A stretch of DNA of 64,000 bases from Natronomonas salina (GCF_013391105.1 NZ_CP058335.1:3286001-3350000), one strand, 5' to 3'. Counted from the first letter of the stretch, positions 7,432-15,720 are shown. Numbers and translations are program-made. Notes: generated by a model from the sequence alone, not told the origin.

Positions 7432-8040
7432 TCAGCGTCCGAACCTGCGCTGGCGCTCCTGGAACTCCCTGACTGCCCGCAGGTAGTCGCGCCGGCGGAA
7501 GTCCCGCCAGTTGACGTCGGTGAAGTACAGTTCCGAGTAGACCGACTGCCAGATGAGGAAGTCCGAGAGCCGCTCGGCGCCGGTCTTGATGACGAGGTCC
7601 GGCGGCGTCTGGAAGACGAGCCGCTCCTCGATCTCCGACTCGTCGACGCCCGCCGGGTCGAGGTCGCCGGCGGCGGCGTCCTCGGCGATGCGGCGGACGG
7701 CGGCGGCGAACTCCTCGCGGCCCCCGAGGCCGATGCTCACCTGGACGGGCGCATCGGCGGCGGCGTCGGCCTCCGGGCCGCGGACCGCGACCTCCCGCGG
7801 GCTCTCGAGGTCCGAGAGCGCCGACCGGAGCGTCGGGACGGCCGCCTTGTCGAGGACGCTCACGTAGATGAGCACCCGCTCGGCGCCGGTCTCGAAGGCC
7901 CACTCGAGGAACGACGCCAGGGTGTCGTAGGCGCCCTGCTCGAGGAGGTCGTGTTCGGTGATGACGAGCGCGACCTGCTCGGGGACGTCGGCGTCGCTCG
8001 TGCGGACGCGGGTCGCCAGATACCGGTCGTACAGCCCCAC
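7432..8040 (-). CDS. uppS2: Cis-prenyltransferase paralogue lacking the catalytic motif
   Basis: The 202-aa protein is clearly UppS-like in its C-terminal half ([18 protein letters not shown], then [12 protein letters not shown] and the terminal RRFGR). The N-terminal catalytic DGNRR motif is replaced by VITEHD, and the IPP-binding loop is one residue shorter than in uppS1 ([11 protein letters not shown]). The frame is open throughout, so this is not a simple pseudogene. In eukaryotes DHDDS pairs with the non-catalytic NgBR/Nus1 subunit. A similar accessory role beside uppS1 is my inference. It is divergent from the DUF92 gene and flanked downstream by the 52-bp repeats. Confidence 0.85.
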   Translation of the reverse strand: MGLYDRYLATRVRTSDADVPEQVALVITEHDLLEQGAYDTLASFLEWAFETGAERVLIYVSVLDKAAVPTLRSALSDLESPREVAVRGPEADAAADAPVQVSIGLGGREEFAAAVRRIAEDAAAGDLDPAGVDESEIEERLVFQTPPDLVIKTGAERLSDFLIWQSVYSELYFTDVNWRDFRRRDYLRAVREFQERQRRFGR

Positions 8041-8090
8041 GTTCGCGTGTTATCCTGGAGTCGCCTGAACGTATCGGTCCCCTTCGGGAA

Positions 8091-8100
8091 GGTTAAGTGG
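8091..8100 (+). promoter_or_regulatory. TATA-like box of the DUF92 gene
   Basis: GGTTAAGTGG is centred about 27 nt before GTG 8122. This spacing fits a leaderless transcript and is the main reason for choosing that start. Confidence 0.5.
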
Positions 8101-8121
8101 GCGACGACGGAATCTCGGTTC

Positions 8122-9447
8122 GTGACTGGCGAGGTACGTCGTGCCGTCGGCTTTCTGCTGATCGGAGCCCTCGCGTTGCTCGCGCCGGCGCTCGACGGCC
8201 GGACGAGCGGGTCGCTCGTCGCCGTCGGCACCGTGGTTCCCTTCGCCCTCGTGGCCGCCGTCGCGCTCGTCTCCACGGAGGGGCCGCTGTTCGAACTCTT
8301 CGCCCACGCCGGCGACCGCACTGAGGGACGTCTCTACGGCCTCGCCTCGTTCTCGCTGGCGGTCTCCGGGCTGGCGGTCCTCATCGTCGCCTTCGACCTC
8401 CCGATCCCCGCGTTCGTCGCGGGCGTGTTCGTCCTCACCACGGGGAACCTCGGGCAGGCGGTCGTCTCGCGGTACGACCCCGACCTCGTGGTCGGCACCA
8501 CCGCGTTCGCCGTCGCGGGGACGCTCGGCGCCGTCGCGGCCATCCTCGTCGCCGGCCTCCTCGGCGCCGGGACGTTCGCGCTGCCGCTCGTGGCGTTCGT
8601 CGCCGCCAGCGGCGCGCTGCTCGGGGCGCTCATCCGGTCGGTGCTGTACGTCCGCGACGACTCGCTGGTGTTGCTCTCGGCGGGGCTGCTCGTGTGGTTC
8701 CTCCTGAGCCTCGACCCGCCGAGCGTGACCGGCCAGCGCGTCGCCGTCGGCTTCGCGGTCACCTTCGCGCTCGGCTACCTCGCCTACGCGCTCGGGACGG
8801 CCTCGGTGACCGGCATGTTCACCGGCGTCCTGCTAGCGCTGTTCGCCGTCGTCCTCGGCGGCTACGGCTGGTTCGTCCTGCTGGTGACGTTCTTCGGGCT
8901 GGGCGGGCTCTCCTCGAAGTACCGCTACGAGGAGAAGCTCGACCGCGGCATCGCCCAGCGGAACGAGGGCGCCCGCGGCAGCGGGAACGTCCTCGCCAAC
9001 TCCGCGGTCGCGCTGGTCGCCGTCGTCGCCTACGCCGCCTCCGGGCTAGCCGGGATCGACCCGGCGGTCTTCCGGCTGGCGTTCGCGGGCGCCGTCGCCG
9101 CCGCCCTGGCCGACACGTTCTCCAGCGAGTTCGGCGGGCTCTTCGACGACCCGCTGCTCATCACAACGTTCGAGCGTGTCGACCCCGGCACCGACGGCGG
9201 CGTCACCTGGCAGGGCGCCGTCGCGGGGCTGGCCGGGTCCGGCCTCATCGCCCTGCTCGGCTGGGGGTTCTTCGACTACGGTCCGCTGCCGGCGGTGACC
9301 GTCGCGGTCGCCGGCGGCGTCGGGATGACCGTCGACAGCCTGCTGGGGGCGACGCTGGAGGGCCACCACCTCGACAACCAGGGCGTGAACCTCCTGGCGA
9401 CGCTGTCGGCCGGCCTCGTCGCCGGGGCGGTCGCGCTGGCGCTGTGA
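8122..9447 (+). CDS. DUF92 / TMEM19 family integral membrane protein
   Basis: The 441-aa protein has about ten to twelve hydrophobic segments. A conserved cytosolic-type block GLGGLSSKYRYEEK at about residues 265-278 is followed by AQRNEGARGSGNVLAN, and later by ADTFSSEFG near residue 330; these are DUF92 landmarks. Plant VTE6, a DUF92 member, is a phytyl-phosphate kinase, so the family may phosphorylate isoprenoid monophosphates. Divergence from uppS2 and proximity to uppS1 make a polyprenyl-phosphate substrate plausible, but this is inference. GTG 8122 was chosen because a TATA-like box lies 27 nt before it and the sequence further upstream is antisense to uppS2. Its stop overlaps the GNAT start. 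Confidence 0.85.
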   Translation: MTGEVRRAVGFLLIGALALLAPALDGRTSGSLVAVGTVVPFALVAAVALVSTEGPLFELFAHAGDRTEGRLYGLASFSLAVSGLAVLIVAFDLPIPAFVAGVFVLTTGNLGQAVVSRYDPDLVVGTTAFAVAGTLGAVAAILVAGLLGAGTFALPLVAFVAASGALLGALIRSVLYVRDDSLVLLSAGLLVWFLLSLDPPSVTGQRVAVGFAVTFALGYLAYALGTASVTGMFTGVLLALFAVVLGGYGWFVLLVTFFGLGGLSSKYRYEEKLDRGIAQRNEGARGSGNVLANSAVALVAVVAYAASGLAGIDPAVFRLAFAGAVAAALADTFSSEFGGLFDDPLLITTFERVDPGTDGGVTWQGAVAGLAGSGLIALLGWGFFDYGPLPAVTVAVAGGVGMTVDSLLGATLEGHHLDNQGVNLLATLSAGLVAGAVALAL

Positions 9448-9851
9448 CGGTCCGCTCGATGCGGTCGGCCGACGAACCGGCCGTCCGCTCGCTGCAAGGT
9501 CACCTCAAGTACGCCGACCAAGAGCTCGTGACGGCCGCGCTGGAGGGTCCCTTCCTCGGGCTCGTAGTCGAGACGGACGGGGACGTCGCCGGCTACGCTA
9601 TCGCGTTCCCCGGTCGAGAGACGACGCTCTCGGAGCTGGTCGTCGCGCCCGAGCACCGCGGATCGGGCCACGGACGGGCCCTGGTCGAAGCGGTCGCCGT
9701 GGAGACATCCGGGGACGGGCTGGTCGTCACGACGCCGGTCGGAGAGCAGGAAGCGCAGCGATTCTACGAGGCACTCGGCTTCGAGGTCGACGAGCGGTTG
9801 TCGGGGTTCTACGGGGACGACGACGCCCTACGCCTCGTTCGTCGCGAGTAG
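9444..9851 (+). CDS. GNAT family N-acetyltransferase
   Basis: This 135-aa protein is one GNAT domain. The acetyl-CoA-binding motif A is seen in VVAPEHRGSGHGRALVEAV (R/Q-x-x-G-x-G), followed by QRFYEALGFEVDERLSGFY typical of motif B. The substrate cannot be deduced. The GTG start overlaps the DUF92 stop codon by 4 bp (GTGA), so translation is probably coupled. An internal ATG at 9459 is an alternative start. The last 24 bp overlap the 3' end of dnaG on the opposite strand. Confidence 0.87.
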   Translation: MTVRSMRSADEPAVRSLQGHLKYADQELVTAALEGPFLGLVVETDGDVAGYAIAFPGRETTLSELVVAPEHRGSGHGRALVEAVAVETSGDGLVVTTPVGEQEAQRFYEALGFEVDERLSGFYGDDDALRLVRRE

Positions 9852-11237
9852 CTGGTCGGCGGTCCGGACCCGGACGCTCGTCGGTTGCTTGACGAACTCG
9901 CCGGTCGAGGCGGCGACGATCTGGTCGACGCCGCGCTGGGCCGCCACGTCGAGGAGCCGCTGGTCCAGTTCCGCGTCGAGGACTACGGCGGTGACGTCGG
10001 CCGACGCGTCGGCGAGGAGGTCGAAGGCGTCCGTCGCGTGCCCGCTCGCGACGACGCCGAACTCGGCGTCGAGCAGCCGGACCGTCCCTGCGTCGCCGTC
10101 GACGACCGCCCGGACGTGGCCGCGCAGCGTCTCGGGCTCGTCGGCGGATTCCGACTCCGGATCGCTCTCGTCGTCCTCGGGGGCGGCCGTGGACGTCGAG
10201 GAGGGCTCCTCCATCGTCGGCGCGTCGTCGACCGTGTCGTCGGCCGCGTCGTCGACGGGGCCGGCCGCCGATTCCGGGTCGGGAGTCGCCGCCTGGGCCG
10301 ACGCGCCGTCGGTCTTCACCGGCCGGTCGTTCGGCTGGGGCTCGGCTGCGGCGCCGTCGCCGGCCGCGGTCGTCGGGTCGGCGTCGGTCGGTCGCTCCAC
10401 GCCGCTCGGGACGACGTCGCCCGGGTCGTCGGCCGCCGCGACCCGGTCGTAGGGGACCTTCTCGCGGAGCGCCGTCATCACCTCGTGGCGCGCGAGGTCC
10501 TCGACGGAGCGGCCCTCCGGCGCGAACGCGACGTGGTCGACGTCACCGACCTGCTCGAGCTCCTTGAGGATCAGCTCGCCCCCGCGGTCGCCGTCGAGGA
10601 ACGCCGTGACGGTCCGGGACTCGGTCAGGTCGGCGACGGCGTCGGGGACGCTCGTCCCCTCGACGGCGATGGCGTTCTTGATGCCGTACCGGAGGAGCGT
10701 GAGCACGTCGGCCCGCCCTTCGACGACGACGATGGCGTCGGAGTCGGCGACGTGGGGGCCGGCCGGGAGGCCCTCGTACTCGCTGATGTCCTCGACCCGG
10801 ACCGCCTCGCGGACCTCCTCGACGAGGTCCCGGCTGGAGCGGACCGAGTCGTCGAAGGCCTCACCGAACAGCGTCTTCGCGCGCTCGACGACCTCGCGGC
10901 GCTTGGCGGCCCTGACGTCCTCGATCTTCCGGACCTCGATGGTCGACCGGCAGGGGCCGACCCGGTCGATGGTCTCCAGGGCCGCCCCCAGGATGGCGGT
11001 CTCGACCTGGTCGAGGCTGGTCGCGATGGTTATGTGTCCGAACGACTGGCCGTTCTGGGAGTCGATCTCGACGTCGATGCGTCCGACCTTCGAGGAGTCC
11101 TGCAGCTCCCGGAGGTCGAGGTCGTCGCCGAGGAGGCCTTCGGTCTGCCCGAAGACCGCCCCGACGACGTCCGACCGCTCGACGACTCCGTCGGCCGTGA
11201 TGTCCGCGTGTACGAGGTATTTCGCCGTGTCTTGCAT
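9828..11237 (-). CDS. dnaG: Archaeal DnaG primase
   Basis: The 469-aa protein has the archaeal DnaG N-terminal region (MQDTAKYLVHADITADG) and a Toprim domain: VVVEGRADVLTLLRYG carries the catalytic Glu and AFLDGDRGGELILKEL carries the DxD-type acids. In archaea DnaG can make primers in vitro and is also an exosome subunit. A long acidic, Ala/Pro/Asp-rich, probably disordered linker fills roughly residues 270-395 before a conserved C-terminal segment. ATG 11237 fits the family start; an upstream in-frame extension to 11345 is His/Arg-rich and rejected. AT-rich boxes for the divergent dnaG and csaA-like genes lie at 11301-11330. Confidence 0.95.
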   Translation of the reverse strand: MQDTAKYLVHADITADGVVERSDVVGAVFGQTEGLLGDDLDLRELQDSSKVGRIDVEIDSQNGQSFGHITIATSLDQVETAILGAALETIDRVGPCRSTIEVRKIEDVRAAKRREVVERAKTLFGEAFDDSVRSSRDLVEEVREAVRVEDISEYEGLPAGPHVADSDAIVVVEGRADVLTLLRYGIKNAIAVEGTSVPDAVADLTESRTVTAFLDGDRGGELILKELEQVGDVDHVAFAPEGRSVEDLARHEVMTALREKVPYDRVAAADDPGDVVPSGVERPTDADPTTAAGDGAAAEPQPNDRPVKTDGASAQAATPDPESAAGPVDDAADDTVDDAPTMEEPSSTSTAAPEDDESDPESESADEPETLRGHVRAVVDGDAGTVRLLDAEFGVVASGHATDAFDLLADASADVTAVVLDAELDQRLLDVAAQRGVDQIVAASTGEFVKQPTSVRVRTADQLLATNEA

Positions 11238-11300
11238 TGGTGAACTGCCCGTCGCCGGGCGTGGATGGTGATGGTGAATCCATGAGCGAGCCCATGGTCG

Positions 11301-11330
11301 GTTTAAATACGTTCCGGTCGACATATAAAT
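11301..11330. promoter_or_regulatory. AT-rich promoter boxes between dnaG and the CsaA-like gene
   Basis: GTTTAAATAC (11301-11310) and ACATATAAAT (11321-11330) are two strong AT-rich boxes in a GC-rich region. On the minus strand they would start dnaG transcripts with a leader of roughly 40-60 nt. The plus-strand CsaA-like gene has its own box (GTTTATGG near 11383). Confidence 0.5.
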
Positions 11331-11412
11331 GGCACGGACCGGCAACCGACCGTCGAGCGCCGGCCGCGGCGGTCCCGTCGACGTTTATGGTGGCCGGCGT
11401 CCACGTCGACCC

Positions 11413-11760
11413 ATGGGCATCGAAGAAGCGGACGTGGACCCGACGACGTTCCTCGAGGACGTCGAGATGCGGGTCGGAGAGGTGACGAGCGTCGAACCGT
11501 TCCCGGAGGCCCGGAAGGACGTCTACAAGCTGGCGGTCGACTTCGGCGAGGAGACCCGGCAGTCCGCGGCCGGCCTGACCGACCTCTACGACCCCGACGA
11601 CCTCGTCGGTCGTCAGGTCGTCGCCGTCGTCAACCTCGGGACCGTCTCCATCGCCGGCTACGAGAGCCAGTGTCTCGTCACCGGCGTCGACGACGCCGAC
11701 GGGAACGTCGTCCACCTCCAGCCGGAGCGGGAGGTGCCGAACGGGACGCGCGTGTACTGA
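11413..11760 (+). CDS. CsaA-like tRNA-binding domain protein
   Basis: This 115-aa protein is a single EMAP/Arc1p-type OB-fold tRNA-binding domain, as in CsaA. Family stretches include FLEDVEMRVGEVTSVEPF near the start, then VYKLAVDFGEETRQSAAGL, then DDLVGRQVVAVVNL. CsaA was proposed as a secretion chaperone in Bacillus, and the archaeal role is unclear. The ATG at 11413 is preceded by TTTATGG at about -27, supporting a leaderless start; the in-frame ATG at 11329 lies within promoter-like sequence. It is divergent from dnaG and is followed by the symporter pair after 79 bp. Confidence 0.88.
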   Translation: MGIEEADVDPTTFLEDVEMRVGEVTSVEPFPEARKDVYKLAVDFGEETRQSAAGLTDLYDPDDLVGRQVVAVVNLGTVSIAGYESQCLVTGVDDADGNVVHLQPEREVPNGTRVY

Positions 11761-11839
11761 AGAATAATTCTCTTCGACGCCGACGTTCGTCGACGATTAG
11801 CAACGTTTAGGCACCTCCGTCCGATAATCGGTCGTAACG

Positions 11840-12073
11840 ATGGTCTCGAAGGTCGAACGGTACGGGTGGGCGGTAGCGATGGCGGTCCTGATGGCCCTGG
11901 CCATCCCCTGGTTCCTCTGGGGCGACAGCCGGATAGCCCTGGGGCTACCGCTGTGGCTCTGGTGGCACGTCGGGTGGCTGACGCTGTCCTCGGTCGTCTT
12001 CTGCCTGTTCGCGCGGCGCGCCTGGGGCATCGGCATCACCGACACGCGGCCGACCGGAGGTGAGCGGGCGTGA
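11840..12073 (+). CDS. DUF3311 small membrane protein
   Basis: This 77-aa protein has two hydrophobic helices (about residues 9-27 and 35-60), with the DUF3311-like WFLWGDSRIALGLPLWLWWH between and around them. It is paired with a sodium/solute symporter whose start overlaps its stop by 4 bp. The arrangement resembles the YhdT/PanF pair, where the small protein accompanies a sodium symporter. It is probably an accessory subunit in the same membrane complex, which is inference. Confidence 0.85.
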   Translation: MVSKVERYGWAVAMAVLMALAIPWFLWGDSRIALGLPLWLWWHVGWLTLSSVVFCLFARRAWGIGITDTRPTGGERA

Positions 12074-13602
12074 CGGCGACCCTCCAGCTCGGCATCATCG
12101 TCGGCTACCTGCTCGTCGCGCTGGCGGTCGGGCTCGTCGCCTACCGGCTCACCGACCGCACCGCCGAGGACTTCTACCTGGCGAGCCGGACGTTCGGCAC
12201 GGTCGTCCTCCTGTTCACCGTGTTCGCGACGCTGCTGTCGGCGTTCACCTTCTTCGGCGGCCCCGACAACGCCTACGCGTTCGGTCCGGAGTGGATCCTC
12301 GTCATGGGGCTGATGGACGGGGTCATCTTCGCCGTCCTCTGGTACGTCGTCGGCTACAAGCAGTGGCTCCTCGGCCACCGGCACGGCTACGTGACCCTCG
12401 GGGAGATGCTCGGCGACCGCTTCGGGTCGACCGCCCTCCGGGCGCTCGTCGCCGTCGTCTCGCTGTTCTGGCTGTTCCCGTACGTGATGCTCCAGCAGAT
12501 CGGCGCCGGCGCCGCCCTCGCGTCGCTCACCGGCGGCACCTTCCCCTTCTGGGCCGGCGCGACGCTCGTCACCGTCTTCATGATCCTCTACGTCGCGTTG
12601 GCGGGGATGCGCGGCATCGCCTGGACCGACACCCTCCAGGGCGCCTTCATGCTCGTGATGGTGTGGGCGGCGATGCTGTGGGTCCTCGTGGCCGTCGACG
12701 GCGGGATCGCGACGATCAACGCCGGTCTTGAGGAGACGAACCCCGAGTTCCTCGCACTCGGCGGCGGCTTCTACACGCCGGCGACGATGCTCACCTTCGC
12801 CATCTCCATCGCCTTCGGCGTCGCGATGTTCCCGCAGGTGAACCAGCGGTTCTTCGCCGCGTCCTCCGAGACCGTCCTCAAGCGGTCGTTCGCCCTGTGG
12901 CCCGTCCTCGTCCTGCTGCTGTTCGTCCCCGCGTTCATCCTCGGGACCTGGGCCGCCGGACTGGGCCTCGAGGCCGACGTCACCGCGGGCGAGAGCATCC
13001 TGCCGGTCCTGCTGGGCGAGTACACCCCGGCGTGGTTCGCGGCGCTCGTCATCGCCGGCGCCATCGCCGCGATGATGTCCTCGTCGGACTCGATGCTCCT
13101 CTCGGGGTCCTCGTACTTCACCCGCGACCTCTACCGCCCGCTGGTCGACGAGACCATCTCGCCGACCCGCGAGGACCTGCTAGCCCGCGCGGGTGTGGCG
13201 GTCTTCGCGACCGCGGCGCTGGCGGCGAGCATCTGGGCGGAGGCCTCGGCGTTCGGCGGCGGGACCGTCGGTTCCATCCTCGTCAGCATCGGCGACCTCG
13301 CGTTCGGCGGGTTCGCCCAGCTGGCCCTGCCCGTCATCGTCGCGATGTACTGGCGGAAGACGACACGCCCGGGGATGATCGCCGGGATCGTCGCCCCGCA
13401 GGCCGTCTACGTCCTGTTCAACTTCGTCGACCCGGTGACCGTCGGGTCGGTCACCCTCTTCGCCGACGCCTACCTCGGCTGGGGCGTCTCTATCTACTGC
13501 ATGCTGCTCGGCCTGCTGGTGACCGTCGGCGTCTCGGCGGCCACCGTCCAGTCGCCGGAGGAGGACACCGACCTCTACTTCGAGGGCCTGACCGCGGACT
13601 GA
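12070..13602 (+). CDS. Sodium:solute symporter (SSS family)
   Basis: The 510-aa protein has about 13 membrane segments and the SSSF pattern near the N-terminus (DFYLASRTFGTVVLLFT, then FGGPDNAYAFGPEW). The conserved GAIAAMMSSSDSMLLSGSS with its DSM element is at about residues 328-346. SSS carriers move substrates such as carboxylates, sugars or pantothenate with sodium. The substrate here cannot be read, although the DUF3311 partner fits a PanF- or acetate-like subgroup. It is translationally coupled to DUF3311 via a GTG start overlapping the stop (GTGA). Confidence 0.92.
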   Translation: MTATLQLGIIVGYLLVALAVGLVAYRLTDRTAEDFYLASRTFGTVVLLFTVFATLLSAFTFFGGPDNAYAFGPEWILVMGLMDGVIFAVLWYVVGYKQWLLGHRHGYVTLGEMLGDRFGSTALRALVAVVSLFWLFPYVMLQQIGAGAALASLTGGTFPFWAGATLVTVFMILYVALAGMRGIAWTDTLQGAFMLVMVWAAMLWVLVAVDGGIATINAGLEETNPEFLALGGGFYTPATMLTFAISIAFGVAMFPQVNQRFFAASSETVLKRSFALWPVLVLLLFVPAFILGTWAAGLGLEADVTAGESILPVLLGEYTPAWFAALVIAGAIAAMMSSSDSMLLSGSSYFTRDLYRPLVDETISPTREDLLARAGVAVFATAALAASIWAEASAFGGGTVGSILVSIGDLAFGGFAQLALPVIVAMYWRKTTRPGMIAGIVAPQAVYVLFNFVDPVTVGSVTLFADAYLGWGVSIYCMLLGLLVTVGVSAATVQSPEEDTDLYFEGLTAD

Positions 13603-13853
13603 CCCATCTCCCGCACGGGCCGACTCGTGGCACGGGATTTCGTATCTCTCCCATCGGCAGGGCGGGTAACGCCACCCAATTACGGAGGTATGGAGAGGTG
13701 AAACCGACTGTGCGGGGCTGAGTCGCGCGAACCGGCACGTATCCGTGTGACGCGATCGCGTGGTGATCGGCTTGATTCGGGCCATCGGCGGCCAGGGCGG
13801 GCTTACCGGATTTCTCTCCCGATAACAATCCTCCCGGGGGCACAGCATCCGCT
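13603..13853. other. Intergenic region, promoter of the surface protein only
   Basis: I see no gene here. ATAACAATCC at 13822-13831 is about 27 nt before the ATG of the next gene and is the likely TATA box. ACGGAGGTATGGAGAGG at 13684-13700 looks like a ribosome-binding site plus ATG, but the frame closes quickly. Confidence 0.4.
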
Positions 13854-15383
13854 ATGGGAAAGTTTTCCGTGTTCTCTCTCGTGGTGCTGGTCCTCGTGGC
13901 CGGGGCTGCGGTCCCCGGGGCCGCGCTCCAGGGCGGCCCGCCCGACCACGCCGGGGGCGGAGACGGCGGCGGTCCCCCCGACCACGCGAACGGCGGCGAC
14001 GCCGACGACGATGACGCCGAAGCCGACGGTGACGACGACGCCGGCGAAGAGGAAGCGGGCGACGAGGCGGACGACGGTCCGCCGGACCACGCGAACGCCG
14101 CGGAGGAGGGAGGTTCGGAGTCGGCGGATAGTGATAGCGACGACGCCACGACCGACGCGGACTCGGACGAGCGCGACGGCGAGTCGTCGCCGGAGGGTGG
14201 GTCGGACTCCGACGACGGCCCGTCGGACGTGGTCGACTCCGTGCTCGAGCCCCTCGACCCGTCGGAGGACCCGACGCCGGAGACGCCCGAAGCGACGCCC
14301 GACACGCCCTCCTCGCAGGACGACCGGGAGCGGTTCCCCTTCCCGGAGGAGACGGAGACGTCGACCCCGGAGGCGGAGTCCGAACCGACCGGGACGCCCG
14401 GATTCCCATCGAACCAGTCGGTCGACTCGACGCCGACCCCGGACGACGGCGGTGCGTCCACTCCAGCCACAACTCCGACGAGTTCGGGCGTGGCTGACCC
14501 GGGGCCGTCGGTCGACGTCGAGACCGGTGAGAACGAAACCGTCGCGTCGGTCTCGGGCGTCGACGACGGCGAGAACGTCTCGATCGATCTGCGCGGCCCG
14601 GCGACCGACGGCCGGACCGTCGGCGTCGAGGCAATCGACGTCGGCGTCGGCGACGGGCAAGCCTTCGACATCGGGGTGACCCGCCCCACGGCGAACGCGA
14701 CCGACGAACCGGTTTCCGGGGTCTCGCTCGCGTACTTCGACGTCGAGACCGACCTGGACGACGTCGAGCGGGCGACGCTGACCCTCGAGGTCGACGCGGA
14801 CGCCCTGCCGTCGGACGTCGCCCCCGAGGCCGTCCAGGTACTGCGGTACCACGACGGCGAGTGGACGAGCGCGGAGACCTCGACCGACGGGACCGCCAGC
14901 GACGCGGCGACGGTCACCGCCGTGACGCCGGGCTTCTCGACGTTCGCGGTCGCCCTGCCGGAACGGCGGCCGCTGCAGGTCACCGACGCCGAGGTGCCGG
15001 CCGACCAGGTCCGGGCGGGCCACGAACCCACCGCCCGCGCGACGGTCGCCAACCCCAGCGAACGACGGGCGACCGAGTCGGTGTCGGTCTCCGTCGACGG
15101 CGAGACCGTCGAGACCCGCGAGGTGACCCTCGACGGCGGCGAGTCCACCACGGTCGAGTTCGAACTGCCGGCCCAGGCGGCCGGCGAGCGCTCGGTCGCC
15201 GTCGAGGGCGTCGAGGCCGGCCAGTTGCAGGTCCGCGGCGCGGACACCGCGACGCCCGCGGCGGCCGAGGAGAGCCGTCTCGACGTCGGATTCGGCATCG
15301 CGGCGGCGACCTTCGTCGTGCTCGCCGCTGCGGGGACCGGCCTCCTCGCCTCTCGACGCGAGAACTGGGACTGGCGGCGCTGA
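13854..15383 (+). CDS. PGF-pre-PGF domain cell-surface protein
   Basis: The 509-aa exported protein has a signal peptide at residues 1-25 (FSVFSLVVLVLVAGAAVPGAA). An extremely acidic, probably disordered region follows to about residue 220 and contains three GPPDHA motifs. A PGF-pre-PGF domain (~225-365) ends in the typical TAVTPGFSTFAVAL. Next comes a CARDB-like beta domain (~370-460, EVTLDGGESTTVEF) and a C-terminal membrane helix with a basic tail (SRRENWDWRR). No PGF tripeptide precedes the helix, so it may be a permanently membrane-anchored protein rather than an archaeosortase substrate. N-glycosylation sequons are present (NQS, NET, NVS). Confidence 0.87.
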   Translation: MGKFSVFSLVVLVLVAGAAVPGAALQGGPPDHAGGGDGGGPPDHANGGDADDDDAEADGDDDAGEEEAGDEADDGPPDHANAAEEGGSESADSDSDDATTDADSDERDGESSPEGGSDSDDGPSDVVDSVLEPLDPSEDPTPETPEATPDTPSSQDDRERFPFPEETETSTPEAESEPTGTPGFPSNQSVDSTPTPDDGGASTPATTPTSSGVADPGPSVDVETGENETVASVSGVDDGENVSIDLRGPATDGRTVGVEAIDVGVGDGQAFDIGVTRPTANATDEPVSGVSLAYFDVETDLDDVERATLTLEVDADALPSDVAPEAVQVLRYHDGEWTSAETSTDGTASDAATVTAVTPGFSTFAVALPERRPLQVTDAEVPADQVRAGHEPTARATVANPSERRATESVSVSVDGETVETREVTLDGGESTTVEFELPAQAAGERSVAVEGVEAGQLQVRGADTATPAAAEESRLDVGFGIAAATFVVLAAAGTGLLASRRENWDWRR

Positions 15384-15465
15384 CTGGACACGGATCGCAG
15401 GCTCCGCTCCCGCCCCGGACTCTGCGATGCCACAATTCATTACCGCGCGCCCACTACGCCACTAC

Positions 15466-15660
15466 GTGTCACGATACATCGTCGAGTCGCCCGACGGGCC
15501 CGAACGGGGCATCCGGGTCACCTGCGAGGAACACGGCGAGAGCGAGGAGTTCCCAGCGGGCCACGCCAAGGCCGCCTTCTACTGCGAGTTCTGCGGTTAC
15601 GAGGTGGAGGTCGCGCTCCGCGACGCCCACGACTGGAAGGACACCGGCGAGATGTGTTGA
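15466..15660 (+). CDS. Small haloarchaeal zinc-binding protein
   Basis: This 64-aa protein has possible metal ligands in VTCEEHGESEEF and FYCEFCGYEV, plus a C-terminal Cys. GTG at 15466 is taken as the start because an AT-rich box (CACAATTCATTA, 15431-15442) lies about 27-30 nt before it and the protein then begins VSRYIVESPDG. An ATG at 15427 in the same frame would place the start before that box. Function is unknown. It is followed after 60 bp by the HFX_2341-type regulator with its own promoter. Confidence 0.72.
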   Translation: MSRYIVESPDGPERGIRVTCEEHGESEEFPAGHAKAAFYCEFCGYEVEVALRDAHDWKDTGEMC

Positions 15661-15690
15661 ACGGGGCCGCCTTCGGCGCACTCTGCAGGC

Positions 15691-15698
15691 TTTTATAA
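15691..15698 (+). promoter_or_regulatory. Strong TATA box of the HFX_2341-type gene
   Basis: TTTTATAA is centred 26-27 nt before ATG 15721, a textbook haloarchaeal leaderless promoter. Confidence 0.7.
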
Positions 15699-15720
15699 CC
15701 ACACGCGCGCTGTAGCCGGT

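Noticed and set aside
7432-8040. uppS2 as a pseudogene
   Set aside because: It lacks the catalytic motif, but the frame is complete, there is no internal stop or frameshift, and the C-terminal half is well preserved, which fits an accessory subunit better.
9828-11345. Longer dnaG start at 11345
   Set aside because: The added 36 residues are His/Arg/Pro-rich and overlap the AT-rich promoter boxes; MQDTAKYLVHADI is the family start.
15427-15465. Upstream ATG for the small zinc-binding protein
   Set aside because: It lies before or within the likely TATA-like box, and the leaderless GTG at 15466 fits the -27 spacing.
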